Assembly: GCF_001953955.1 (NCBI RefSeq)
Contig: NZ_CP019301.1
Span: forward strand, 62,001-126,000
Direction of reading: 5' to 3'
Source of the DNA: Prevotella intermedia ATCC 25611 = DSM 20706
Lineage (GTDB): Bacteria > Bacteroidota > Bacteroidia > Bacteroidales > Bacteroidaceae
DNA: 64,000 nt
Below, piece after piece: positions 41,451 to 50,382 of this stretch. Every line of letters starts with the position of its first letter. Position 1 is the stretch's first letter. The translations under genes and the position numbers were made by a program. The notes under the pieces were generated by a model that saw only the letters and a list, made by a program, of their open reading frames with translations, did no database searches and had not been told where the DNA came from.

Positions 41451-43517
41451 ATGAAAAAGCTTTTTATTACCCTTTTTGCTGCCATAGCTTTCTTTGCAGC
41501 AACGCCAGCCACAGCACAAACGGCTGATGCAGACTACAATTTGTACGGACACCTTGTGGGTGTGAACGAAAACAACGGCATCTACAAGTTCACGACGGAA
41601 GCCACTTCGCCACTAACGGCGGTTCAGAAAATACCCTATTCGCCCGACTACGGCATCGTAAAGGTGAAAGACCGCTACTTTTTCTTCGTGCTCGACGACT
41701 CGGGTTACGGTGTAGAAATGTATATGTACATCTACAACGCCAACGATTTTACTTTCATCACACGCCATAAAGTGCCTACCGATATGGTGTCTATCGGCTG
41801 TCCTATTGCATACGACGAGAAGACGGACAAGGTGTATTCTGTCTACAAAGACGGCAGCACCTACAAGCTATGCACCCTTAACCTTACCAAACACGAACGC
41901 AACGAGGTGGGCACACTGGGCAACAACTTCCTCGCAATAACCTTCAACAGGGAGGGAAAGCTCTACGGCATCAACTCGGCAGGTAGGGTTGGAGAGATTT
42001 CAACCACCGATGCTACCTTCACCGAGATACTTTCAACGGGTATGAACCCGCTCTATCAGCAGTCGGCAGCATTCCCTGCAAACGACAGCAACACGATGTA
42101 TTGGGCTGCCACGCTCGACGATTGGGGCGGCACTCCGGGCATTTACAAAATTGATTTGAAGGCTAAGACCAGCACAATGCTGCGCGAATTCAAGCACGAA
42201 GAGGAATTTGGCTGTCTTTGGGTGGGCGATAAAGTGATGGCACAGGGTGCTCCTGCCGCTGCCACCGACCTTGCTGCCGACTTTGCAAACGGCGAACTGA
42301 CGGGCAAAATCAACTTTACCGCACCCGAAAAGACTTACGGCGGACAGACGCTTACGGGCGACCTTACCTACAAAGTCCTCGTAGATGGCGTGGAAAACAT
42401 GCAGGGCAGCACGCAGGCAGGCAAGGCTACCATTGCCGAAGTTACCACCACGCAGGGTCTGCACGATTTTGCAGTCATCGTAATCAACGCCGAGGGCGAT
42501 GGCGACAAGGCTGAAATAAAGAACATATACGTAGGACACGACACGCCAAAGCAGGTGAAGAACGTGAAGTTGGTGCAGGGCGGAGCCACCGATAAGCTGA
42601 CGCTGACATGGGACGCAGCCACCGAAGGAATGAACAACGGATATGTAGACCCAACGGAAGTGAAATACCAAGTGCGCAAGATGCCTTCGGGTGAAATTGT
42701 AGACAATGCTGGCACATCGCCATACACCTACACCGTAACGCAGGAAAAAGCCGAAAAGTGCTTCTTCGACGTAACACCATACATCGACGACGAGCACAAA
42801 GGCTTGCCCACAGCATCGAACAAGATAATGATAGGCAAACCTTTTGAGGTGCCCTACACTGCCACTTTCGACACCAACGACGAAGTATTGCTCTTCACCA
42901 TCGAGCACATCGGCGACGGAAACACCTACTGGGATTGGGACTACGACTACAAGTTCATGAAGATATACAGCTCTACTGCGCCCAAGGACGACTGGTTGTT
43001 CACACCGTTCATTGCCGTAGAGGAAGGCTCGATATACAAACTGTCGTTCGATGTGCGCACCATAGGCACCGAAAAGTATGAAGTGAAGTACGGGGTGGCA
43101 CCCGAAGCCGTTGCCATGACCGAGCAATTGGTGGAAGATACCGAAGTGGATACCGACCAGTTCGCCACTCGCAGCGTCGAGTTCACTGCCAACAAGACGG
43201 CTGTTATCTACATTGGCTTCCACGCCAACACCACAAACGTGGAGAAAGGTATGAACTTCTACCTCGACAACATACGCTTGGAGAAGGTCGGTACAACCGC
43301 TATCGGCTGCATACCTACCACCACAACCGATGCGAACCTGCGCATTGCCGACAGCGGATTTTATGTTCTTGACCGCGATACCCACGTCAGTGTGGCACGC
43401 ATCGACGGCACCACCGTGCTCAGTCGCACCGTTCAGGCTGGTCAGCACGTATCTCTGCCGAAAGGCATCTACATTGTGCGCACTGCCAACGCCGCACAGA
43501 AAGTGGTTGTGAGGTAA
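41451..43517 (+). CDS. Choice-of-anchor J surface protein with sorting motif
   Basis: A 688-residue exported protein. Order: signal peptide (…ATPATAQ), a beta-propeller-like part (about 25-260), two fibronectin-III-like domains (about 266-455), a choice-of-anchor J/cleaved-adhesin domain (about 461-616, with DDWLFTPFIAVEEGSIYKLS and MNFYLDNIRLEKV) and a type IX-like C-terminal domain (about 633-688, ending HVSLPKGIYIVRTANAAQ…). It should be anchored on the surface and mediate adhesion or peptide capture. It is a smaller paralogue of the next adhesin. A strong terminator follows. Confidence 0.87.
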   Translation: MKKLFITLFAAIAFFAATPATAQTADADYNLYGHLVGVNENNGIYKFTTEATSPLTAVQKIPYSPDYGIVKVKDRYFFFVLDDSGYGVEMYMYIYNANDFTFITRHKVPTDMVSIGCPIAYDEKTDKVYSVYKDGSTYKLCTLNLTKHERNEVGTLGNNFLAITFNREGKLYGINSAGRVGEISTTDATFTEILSTGMNPLYQQSAAFPANDSNTMYWAATLDDWGGTPGIYKIDLKAKTSTMLREFKHEEEFGCLWVGDKVMAQGAPAAATDLAADFANGELTGKINFTAPEKTYGGQTLTGDLTYKVLVDGVENMQGSTQAGKATIAEVTTTQGLHDFAVIVINAEGDGDKAEIKNIYVGHDTPKQVKNVKLVQGGATDKLTLTWDAATEGMNNGYVDPTEVKYQVRKMPSGEIVDNAGTSPYTYTVTQEKAEKCFFDVTPYIDDEHKGLPTASNKIMIGKPFEVPYTATFDTNDEVLLFTIEHIGDGNTYWDWDYDYKFMKIYSSTAPKDDWLFTPFIAVEEGSIYKLSFDVRTIGTEKYEVKYGVAPEAVAMTEQLVEDTEVDTDQFATRSVEFTANKTAVIYIGFHANTTNVEKGMNFYLDNIRLEKVGTTAIGCIPTTTTDANLRIADSGFYVLDRDTHVSVARIDGTTVLSRTVQAGQHVSLPKGIYIVRTANAAQKVVVR

Positions 43518-43557
43518 GGTTCGGGTAAACCGCAGAAACCATTTAGTAAACATACAG

Positions 43558-43602
43558 CACGTCCCACATTGCAGAATAAATGCAGTGTGGGACGTTTGTT
43601 TT
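43558..43602 (+). terminator. Terminator of the first J adhesin
   Basis: Stem ACGTCCCACATTGCA / TGCAGTGTGGGACGT (one G-U pair), 7-nt loop, then TTGTTTT. Confidence 0.85.
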
Positions 43603-43638
43603 AGTTCTTCAACAATTTCATTTATCAAAAATAAATAG

Positions 43639-43646
43639 TATCTTTG
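43639..43646 (+). promoter_or_regulatory. -7 box of the DUF389 gene
   Basis: TATCTTTG only 18 nt before the ATG at 43665. It shows that the TTG at 43644, in frame, is not the start and that the leader is very short. Confidence 0.65.
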
Positions 43647-43664
43647 CAGAAAAAAGAAAGCAGT

Positions 43665-45020
43665 ATGCAGAGAGATAACACGCAGACATTATGGCAAGTA
43701 GTGAAAGGATACTTCAATGCTTTCCCAGAGAAAGATTGCGAAGACGAAGTGGTAGCGCAGATAAGCGATGGCGTAGACTTTCACGGTGCAACCCTTTGGG
43801 TACTTATTTTTGCCATCTTCATAGCCTCGTTGGGCTTGAATGTCAACTCAACGGCAGTCATAATAGGTGCCATGCTCATATCGCCACTGATGGGACCAAT
43901 CATCGGAATGGGCTTAGCAGTGGGCATAGCCGACCTTAAATTGTTCAAGCGGGCACTTACAAACTATCTCATTACGACGGTAATCAGTGTCGTTACGGCT
44001 ACGATTTACTTCACCATTTCGCCCATTACCGAAGCCCAATCGGAACTTTTGGCACGCACATCGCCCACCCTCTACGACGTGTTAATAGCCCTTTTTGGTG
44101 GTGCTGCGGGCATTTTAGCCATCTCCACCAAGAGTAAGAACAACGTAATACCGGGTGTTGCGATAGCCACGGCATTGATGCCTCCGCTCTGTACGGCAGG
44201 TTATGGATTTGCAATGGGCAACACTTCCTACTTCTTTGGTGCATTCTATCTGTACTTCATCAATACGGTTTTCATCGCCTTTACCACCTGCATAGGCGTC
44301 CGCTTGCTACATTTCCATCGCAAGAAGTTTGTCGATCGCGAGAAGATGAAGCGGGTGAACTATTATATTATAAGCATTGTCATCATCACAATGTTACCTG
44401 CTGGCTATATGACATGGAGCATTATCAAGCAGAGTGTAACTGAAAACAACGTTGAGAAATTTGTACGCGACGAGCTGAATAACAATGGAACGTACATTAT
44501 TTCGTACGAATACGATTCAAAAACCAAGACACTCAACGTGGTGGCAATAGGCAAACCAATCTCAGTCGGTGCCATAGCGAAAGCGCAGAAGAGTATGGCA
44601 GACTATAAGCTTGGCGACTATACACTTAAAGTGATACAAGGAGCGAGTTCCGATAGCCTTTTGGCCATACAGCGTAACAAGAAAGGTTTGGCTGTTACAG
44701 GCGAAGGAAACTCGTCCAAATGGCAAGAACAGGCATATCAGAACGTTGCATTGCAGAAGCAGTTGGCTGCCTATACACGCTATCCTGTATTGGCAAATGA
44801 TATGAAACGCGAGCTGAAAGTGGTGTGCCCTGCAGCCAAAAGCCTTGTTCTTTCTCAGTCTTCTGAATGCTTTTTAGATACCGCTTTGACGAAAGGATAT
44901 GTTATGGCAGTGGTTAAAACCAACAATACGCTTGCCAAAGACGATAGGCAACAGCTTTATGAATGGCTCAAGGCGAGAGTGAAAACCGACAGTCTGGAGT
45001 TGATAGTTCTGCCACAATAG
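43665..45020 (+). CDS. DUF389 membrane protein
   Basis: A 451-residue protein of the DUF389 family. Family blocks are WVLIFAIFIASLGLNVNSTA, VIIGAMLISPLMGPIIGMGL and GVAIATALMPPLCTAGYGFA, within a core of about seven membrane helices (35-270); the C-terminal 200 residues are soluble and periplasmic or cytoplasmic. The role is unknown; some relatives are listed as possible transporters. The start is fixed by the promoter position. It lies between two related adhesin genes but shares no motif with them. Confidence 0.9.
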   Translation: MQRDNTQTLWQVVKGYFNAFPEKDCEDEVVAQISDGVDFHGATLWVLIFAIFIASLGLNVNSTAVIIGAMLISPLMGPIIGMGLAVGIADLKLFKRALTNYLITTVISVVTATIYFTISPITEAQSELLARTSPTLYDVLIALFGGAAGILAISTKSKNNVIPGVAIATALMPPLCTAGYGFAMGNTSYFFGAFYLYFINTVFIAFTTCIGVRLLHFHRKKFVDREKMKRVNYYIISIVIITMLPAGYMTWSIIKQSVTENNVEKFVRDELNNNGTYIISYEYDSKTKTLNVVAIGKPISVGAIAKAQKSMADYKLGDYTLKVIQGASSDSLLAIQRNKKGLAVTGEGNSSKWQEQAYQNVALQKQLAAYTRYPVLANDMKRELKVVCPAAKSLVLSQSSECFLDTALTKGYVMAVVKTNNTLAKDDRQQLYEWLKARVKTDSLELIVLPQ

Positions 45021-45088
45021 CAAGTGCGGTCAGTATGTCGATTGCCGAAGAGCATTTGTTTCGTCAAGGGCAGAAAACACTTCAGTTT

Positions 45089-45274
45089 TGTAAAGATTAT
45101 TCCGACGAAAAACGATAATTTCGATTTGACACTGCGAAAGCGGCTGTTTTGCATTGTAAAACAGCCGCTTTTACCGTGCAAAACCTACGCTTTTGGAACG
45201 CAAAACAATAGGTTTTGCAACACGCTGATAACAAGATAGTTATACGATTGATGCGCTTGTGAAAAATATTTACA
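45089..45274 (-). repeat. Family A 186-bp intergenic repeat, copy 7
   Basis: TGTAAAGATTATTCC … AATATTTACA. Arm slots GGCTG, AGCCGC, CTACGC. It begins the region that duplicates the 5' region of the first J adhesin. Confidence 0.93.
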
Positions 45275-45448
45275 CTATTTGTGAGTATTTTGAACAGCAG
45301 CAGTAGGTACTTGGACTTGCCTATAAAGAGTGCTATCCTCGCAGCAGACTCTGTCAGAGTAATGTTTTCACCCATTAGCATTTTTCCTTTTTTATCGTAT
45401 AGCAAATTGGCAGAATGTTGAAAAATATCACGATTTTTCTTCTTTTCG

Positions 45449-45480
45449 TTTGTGTAGTTAAAATAATATTTTTATTTTTG
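45449..45480 (+). promoter_or_regulatory. Promoter upstream of the large adhesin
   Basis: TTTG (45449-45452) - 20 nt - TATTTTTG (45473-45480), a copy of the promoter at 41260. Another -7-like TATCTTTG is at 45733-45740, nearer to the gene, without a -33 box. Confidence 0.7.
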
Positions 45481-45607
45481 CAAAAGTTAGTAGATATTTA
45501 CCTATAAGAAAAGATAATTAAAAACCATACATAGCCTTATACCTTAATTTATACGGAGGTAGGGCAGGGAACGTTACAATCAGTAATCTGAAAGAAAAAT
45601 AGCAATC

Positions 45608-45704
45608 TTCAGGCAGGTCGGCACGTAGCTTTGACGCAAGACAGCTACACCGTGTGCACTGCCAACGCCACACATTTGGTGGTAGAGAAGTTAGGTTGGG
45701 CAGC
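45608..45704 (+). pseudogene. Fossil C-terminus of a deleted adhesin paralogue
   Basis: These 97 nt align with the last codons of the first J adhesin (43432-43528). In the matching frame it reads RHVALTQDSYTVCTANATHLVV, against QHVSLPKGIYIVRTANAAQ in the intact gene. It is joined directly to a copy of that gene's promoter and leader, so the body of a third paralogue was lost by a deletion of about 2 kb. Confidence 0.8.
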
Positions 45705-45781
45705 CGTATGCAGGCACGAAATGAAAGAAAAATATCTTTGTCATCATCGTAGTAACATATTAAATACTAAATTTATTGCTT

Positions 45782-48700
45782 ATGGAAAAGAAGTCTAACT
45801 TTATGTTTGCTGGCTTTTTAGCCTTTTTGCTGTGTTTGCCGTTGGGAATAATGGCACAGAGCAACAGCCAGCGTGAGAGTAAATTGAGAGATGCCTTGTC
45901 AAGCAGACGAGGCGGTTTGGTGTTGGGTTCAACACTGAATACGCCTGTCGGTTCACTTCTTAATACAGATAGTCCGCTATTGCAAGTAGCAGGTGCACCA
46001 TTGCAGAAGCCGTTTGGTGCGCCTATAATGAAAGCCCCTGCAGGCACCGTTCTGTGGGGAAACGTCATTCACCAAGAAGGCTGGAAGGTGGGTTCAGCTG
46101 CCTACGGAATGTATTCGGTGGGCACAACTGCCCCCATTCAGGTGAATGCGTTAGGTCTTATGAATTACATGGAGGTTAATTCGGGTAGTGGTATCGTTGG
46201 CGACGTGTTCCATGCAATGTATTTAGACCTCTTGGCATACTCGGAAGGTCGAGTCATAGTGCATCATTATACCTACGATATAGACACTTGGGAACAACTG
46301 TCTGACGATAATTTGGGTGAAGATGGATTGTCGCTATGTGCTATGGAAACGGCACAAGACCGCAATACAGGTAAAATCTATGGTGTGTTCTGGGACGAAA
46401 GCGGCACGAACCTGCAATGGGGAGTCATCGACTATACCAAAATGAAGCGTGAGTTCATAGGTTGGGCAGAACATCAGTATGTGGCTCTCGGCATCAGCAA
46501 GGAGGGAACGCTATATGGAATATCGCTCGAGGGCGACCTATACTCTATCAGTACTGCCGACGGAAAGGAAACACTTGTAGGTTCGACTGGTGTTACCGTG
46601 AAGGATTCGTATGGCAATTATTATCAGCAAAGTGGCGAGATAGACCAGAAAACCAACACGTTCTATTGGGCAAGCATAGACCAAGACGGCAAATCGGTGC
46701 TCTATAATGTAGACCTTGCTACGGGACGTGCCAACAAAATTGGAGATATGCCTGCCGAAACGCAGGTGTTGGCACTGACTATTCCTGCGAATACGGCAGC
46801 TCCAGAAGCTCCTGCACGCATCGAAGACCTCAAGTTTGTGTTCGACAAAGGCAATACAACGGGTCGCATACAGTTTACTGCACCCAGCAAGAAGATGAAC
46901 GGTGAAAGTCTTTCGGGCAACCTTACCTACTATGTTGTTGCCAACAACGACACCATAAAGAAAGGCGTTGCAGCGGCAGGCTCGAAGGTAGATGCAGAAA
47001 TAACCGTTGCTGGTGGCGATACAAAGTTCCTCGTTACCACTGCCAACGATGCAGGCTCGTCGCCCAAGGTCAGACATTCTGTATGGGTGGGCTACGATAT
47101 TCCTGCTGATATAGAACGAGTTAAGTTCAGCTACGACGGTGCAACCGCTGTCGTTACATGGGCTGCCGTAACGAAAGGCGAGCATGGCGGATATGTAGGC
47201 GATGTGAAATACGACGTGAAGCGAATGCCTGACGGTGCACAAGTGCAGACCGATGTTGCAGGCACAAGTCTCTCAGTAGCATTCACAGCTACCGAATTAA
47301 AGAAGTATAGCTTTGTTGTTACGCCGAAAGCAGGCAACCGTAAGGGCAAGGGCATTGCATCTAACGGAATCGTTATCGGCAATGCGCTCACGCCACCATT
47401 CAAGGAAAGCTTCTACGATGAGGAGTCTTTCAATAACTTTACAGCAGTAGATGCCAACGACGACAGCCAGACATGGGAGTGGGGATTGGCAGACGACTGG
47501 AAGGGACGCGCACAATCGGGCTATAATCCTAAGGGTGCAGCAGACGATTGGCTTATGTCGCCACCGTTTGAACTGAAAGCCGACCGACTCTACACCGTTT
47601 CGCTCGAGGCTTACAATACGCTTGCAGGAGAGTACAAGGAGGTGATGGAGGTTGCCTATGGCGAAGGTTACAACCCTACAACCTATACGAAAGTGGGTCA
47701 GCCAGTAGTCGTTCCGAAAGCGCAGACAAAGTTCTCTTACGAGATTAGAGTGCCGAAAGACGGCACATATCGTTTGGCTATTCACGATAAAAGCGGTTAT
47801 AATCAATGGCGTTTCTATGTTCGCAACTTCCAATTGGCATCTGGCTCGCTCTTTACGGCACCCGATGCATCGACCGATTTCAGCGTAACCGTAGACCAAA
47901 CAGGTGCAGAAAAAGCCACATTGAACTTTACTCTGCCTACAAAAACCATCGGTGGCAACGCACTTGCTGCACAGTTGGATTCGGCAGTGATATACCGCGA
48001 CAACGTTAAACTCGGTGTAATGAAGCAACTGATGAGTGGTAAGCGGGTGAGCTATCAAGACAACAACGTTGCAAAGGGCGCACATATATATAAGGTAGTA
48101 GCCTATAATACGGCGGGAGCAGGACGCGAAGCAGTTGCGAAAGCCTTTGTCGGACCCGATATGCCAGCTGCACCAACAGGCTTGAAGGCATTGGACAAGA
48201 GCACAATGGCTACTCTGTCGTGGGATAAGATTTCTACCGTCGGAGCCAATGGTGGCGTTGTCTTCCCCGAAGAGGTTACCTATAACGTTATTTCGATGAA
48301 GAATGCGAAGGAACCTACCGATACTTTGGCATCGTTCAAGAACAACACCAACTTTGATGTAACGTCTATCAACCTCAACGATGGCGAGCAACAATGCTTC
48401 GTTTATTGGGGTGTTTCAGCGCAAAACCAGTTGGGAAGCAGTGGCATAGCTACCACCCGACTCATTGCTGGTAAGGCTTATAACGTGCCATTCAAGGAGA
48501 GTTTTGCCAATGCATCGCTCTCTTCATTGGTTTGGTTGGCTGATACAAAGGGCACATCATGGAAGATTAAACGTGGCGTAGCTTACGATAACGACGGTGG
48601 CACACTCTGCTTTGAGCCTACAAATGCAGGCGATGAAAGTACTTTAGGTACAGGAAAGATTTCGTTAATGGGTACTACTGCCCCGAGATTGATATTCAAC

Positions 48701-50248
48701 TACGGGCGTAAAGACTTCCCCGACACCAAACTTGTTGTGTTTGCACAGCGTCCTGACGGCACACGCACCGAACTGAAGACCATTGATTACTCTAAAATAA
48801 ATGGGAACGAAGCGTGGCTGACCGAAGTTTTATCGTTGGACGGATTTGAAAACGAACGCTACATATTCGTTGGTTTCAAAGCCATTGGCGGCGATAACCG
48901 TGCGCCAATCTTTGTCGATAACATTCGCATAATGGAAGTTCAGCGACACAACTTGGCTGTTACCGTATCTGGAACAGGCAAGGTTATCAAGGGACGCAAT
49001 GCCAAACTGAATGTGAAAGTTGAAAACATCGGCGAGCGCAGTGCTGAAGAGTTCACCATACGCATAAAGTCTGCGGACAAGGAAATTACTTCTTCCGACC
49101 AGACGGAGGCACTCGCATCGTTCAATAATCGCACACTGACCTTCGATGTTCCTACATCTGCCATCATTGCAGAAGCGAAAGAGATGAAGGTAGTGGCAGA
49201 AGTTGAATACGATAAGGACTTGGACAACACCGACAACAAAGCCGAGTTTATCATCAGACTCGAAGATTCTGAAAAGCCAAAGGTTCGGGATTTGCGTGGA
49301 GTAAGGGAACAATCGAAGGTTTCGCTTATATGGAGAGCTCCAAGTATAGAGCCACAGACCGTAACGGAAGACTTCGAACGCTACGACGCATGGTCTACAG
49401 AGTTCGGCGATTGGACTCTGGTGGACGGCAACAAGGGCTATGCAGGCGGTTTCTTCAACGACCTTTGGTACCCTAACCAGTTTACGCAGTTTGCTTATAT
49501 CATCTTCAATCCGTATGTCTTGGGCGAAGATGTGCCACGCCTTAATCCGTGGTTGCTGCCGTCCTCGGGCAAGCAATACGCTGCTGTTCCTTACGAACTC
49601 GATGCCACTGGACAGGCTTATGTGAACAGCGATAACTGGATTATCAGTCCGAAACTCTCTGGGCAGGCGCAAACCATCTCGTTCTATGTGCACAATATGA
49701 TGGTGAACAACGTTGCTTATATTGAGAATTACGACGTGCTTTGTTCGACAACAGGCAACGAGATAGCCGATTTCACCAACACTGTTGTTAAGAACCGAGA
49801 AGCCGTTTCGGGCGAATGGGAGAAGATAACCATTGACGTGCCTGCAGGTACGACCTACTTTGCAATCCATCAGACGACACCGCAGACAGGTCTTATGTTC
49901 GGTATCGACGACGTAACTTTCATTAAAGCGACGCCTGTGCCTACGCACTATGGCATCTATCGTGAGGGAGAGCGTATCGACAAGGTAACAGCTACACAGT
50001 TCTATTATGTAGACAATGCTGCAGGAAACAATAATCGCTATGCCGTAACAGCAATTTATGCCGACGGAACAGAGTCTGCTCCGGCTGAAGTCAATATTCC
50101 TACGGGAATCGACAGCGTTGTCATGGACGGCAAACCAGTAGATGTTTATACTATCGACGGCAAACTTGTGCGTCGCCAGACAACCACACTTCGTGGTCTG
50201 CGCAAGGGCGTATATGTTGTTGGAAACAAGAAAGTAGTAGTAGAATAG
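45782..50248 (+). CDS. Large multi-domain choice-of-anchor J adhesin
   Basis: A 1488-residue surface protein started at MEKKSNFMFAGFLAF (signal peptide); two codons upstream belong to the leader. Rough order: propeller-like part (60-340), fibronectin-III-like (345-535), J domain 1 (540-690, DDWLMSPPFELKADRLYTVS), fibronectin-III-like (695-890), J domain 2 (900-1050), CARDB-like (1055-1165, AVTVSGTGKVIKGRNAKLNV), J domain 3 (1190-1370, SDNWIISPKLSGQAQTISFY), then a type IX-like C-terminus ending TTLRGLRKGVYVVGNKKVVV. It is probably a secreted adhesin, maybe processed between domains as in cleaved adhesins of Porphyromonas. Adjacent to the interpain-like protease gene. Confidence 0.88.
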   Translation: MEKKSNFMFAGFLAFLLCLPLGIMAQSNSQRESKLRDALSSRRGGLVLGSTLNTPVGSLLNTDSPLLQVAGAPLQKPFGAPIMKAPAGTVLWGNVIHQEGWKVGSAAYGMYSVGTTAPIQVNALGLMNYMEVNSGSGIVGDVFHAMYLDLLAYSEGRVIVHHYTYDIDTWEQLSDDNLGEDGLSLCAMETAQDRNTGKIYGVFWDESGTNLQWGVIDYTKMKREFIGWAEHQYVALGISKEGTLYGISLEGDLYSISTADGKETLVGSTGVTVKDSYGNYYQQSGEIDQKTNTFYWASIDQDGKSVLYNVDLATGRANKIGDMPAETQVLALTIPANTAAPEAPARIEDLKFVFDKGNTTGRIQFTAPSKKMNGESLSGNLTYYVVANNDTIKKGVAAAGSKVDAEITVAGGDTKFLVTTANDAGSSPKVRHSVWVGYDIPADIERVKFSYDGATAVVTWAAVTKGEHGGYVGDVKYDVKRMPDGAQVQTDVAGTSLSVAFTATELKKYSFVVTPKAGNRKGKGIASNGIVIGNALTPPFKESFYDEESFNNFTAVDANDDSQTWEWGLADDWKGRAQSGYNPKGAADDWLMSPPFELKADRLYTVSLEAYNTLAGEYKEVMEVAYGEGYNPTTYTKVGQPVVVPKAQTKFSYEIRVPKDGTYRLAIHDKSGYNQWRFYVRNFQLASGSLFTAPDASTDFSVTVDQTGAEKATLNFTLPTKTIGGNALAAQLDSAVIYRDNVKLGVMKQLMSGKRVSYQDNNVAKGAHIYKVVAYNTAGAGREAVAKAFVGPDMPAAPTGLKALDKSTMATLSWDKISTVGANGGVVFPEEVTYNVISMKNAKEPTDTLASFKNNTNFDVTSINLNDGEQQCFVYWGVSAQNQLGSSGIATTRLIAGKAYNVPFKESFANASLSSLVWLADTKGTSWKIKRGVAYDNDGGTLCFEPTNAGDESTLGTGKISLMGTTAPRLIFNYGRKDFPDTKLVVFAQRPDGTRTELKTIDYSKINGNEAWLTEVLSLDGFENERYIFVGFKAIGGDNRAPIFVDNIRIMEVQRHNLAVTVSGTGKVIKGRNAKLNVKVENIGERSAEEFTIRIKSADKEITSSDQTEALASFNNRTLTFDVPTSAIIAEAKEMKVVAEVEYDKDLDNTDNKAEFIIRLEDSEKPKVRDLRGVREQSKVSLIWRAPSIEPQTVTEDFERYDAWSTEFGDWTLVDGNKGYAGGFFNDLWYPNQFTQFAYIIFNPYVLGEDVPRLNPWLLPSSGKQYAAVPYELDATGQAYVNSDNWIISPKLSGQAQTISFYVHNMMVNNVAYIENYDVLCSTTGNEIADFTNTVVKNREAVSGEWEKITIDVPAGTTYFAIHQTTPQTGLMFGIDDVTFIKATPVPTHYGIYREGERIDKVTATQFYYVDNAAGNNNRYAVTAIYADGTESAPAEVNIPTGIDSVVMDGKPVDVYTIDGKLVRRQTTTLRGLRKGVYVVGNKKVVVE

Positions 50249-50257
50249 ACAATTTTT

Positions 50258-50296
50258 TGTCGGTGTCTTCGTTCTTATCAGTCGGGGACACCGACA
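50258..50296 (+). terminator. Probable terminator of the large adhesin
   Basis: Perfect 10-bp stem TGTCGGTGTC / GACACCGACA, 19-nt loop, followed by TTTCTCT. Confidence 0.6.
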
Positions 50297-50382
50297 TTTC
50301 TCTAACCATAAGGTAATGGAAAAACCGAGCAGCAAATGCAGTTCGTTTCCCCACTGGATATTCATTTTTTAAACATATATAT

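Noticed and set aside
29477..50365. Long minus-strand frames opposite adhesins and the DUF2723 gene (29477-30433, 36700-37935, 42033-43628, 46538-48394, 48830-50365)
   Set aside because: All are antisense to genes with signal peptides and recognisable domains; codon bias of the true genes leaves the opposite frame open.
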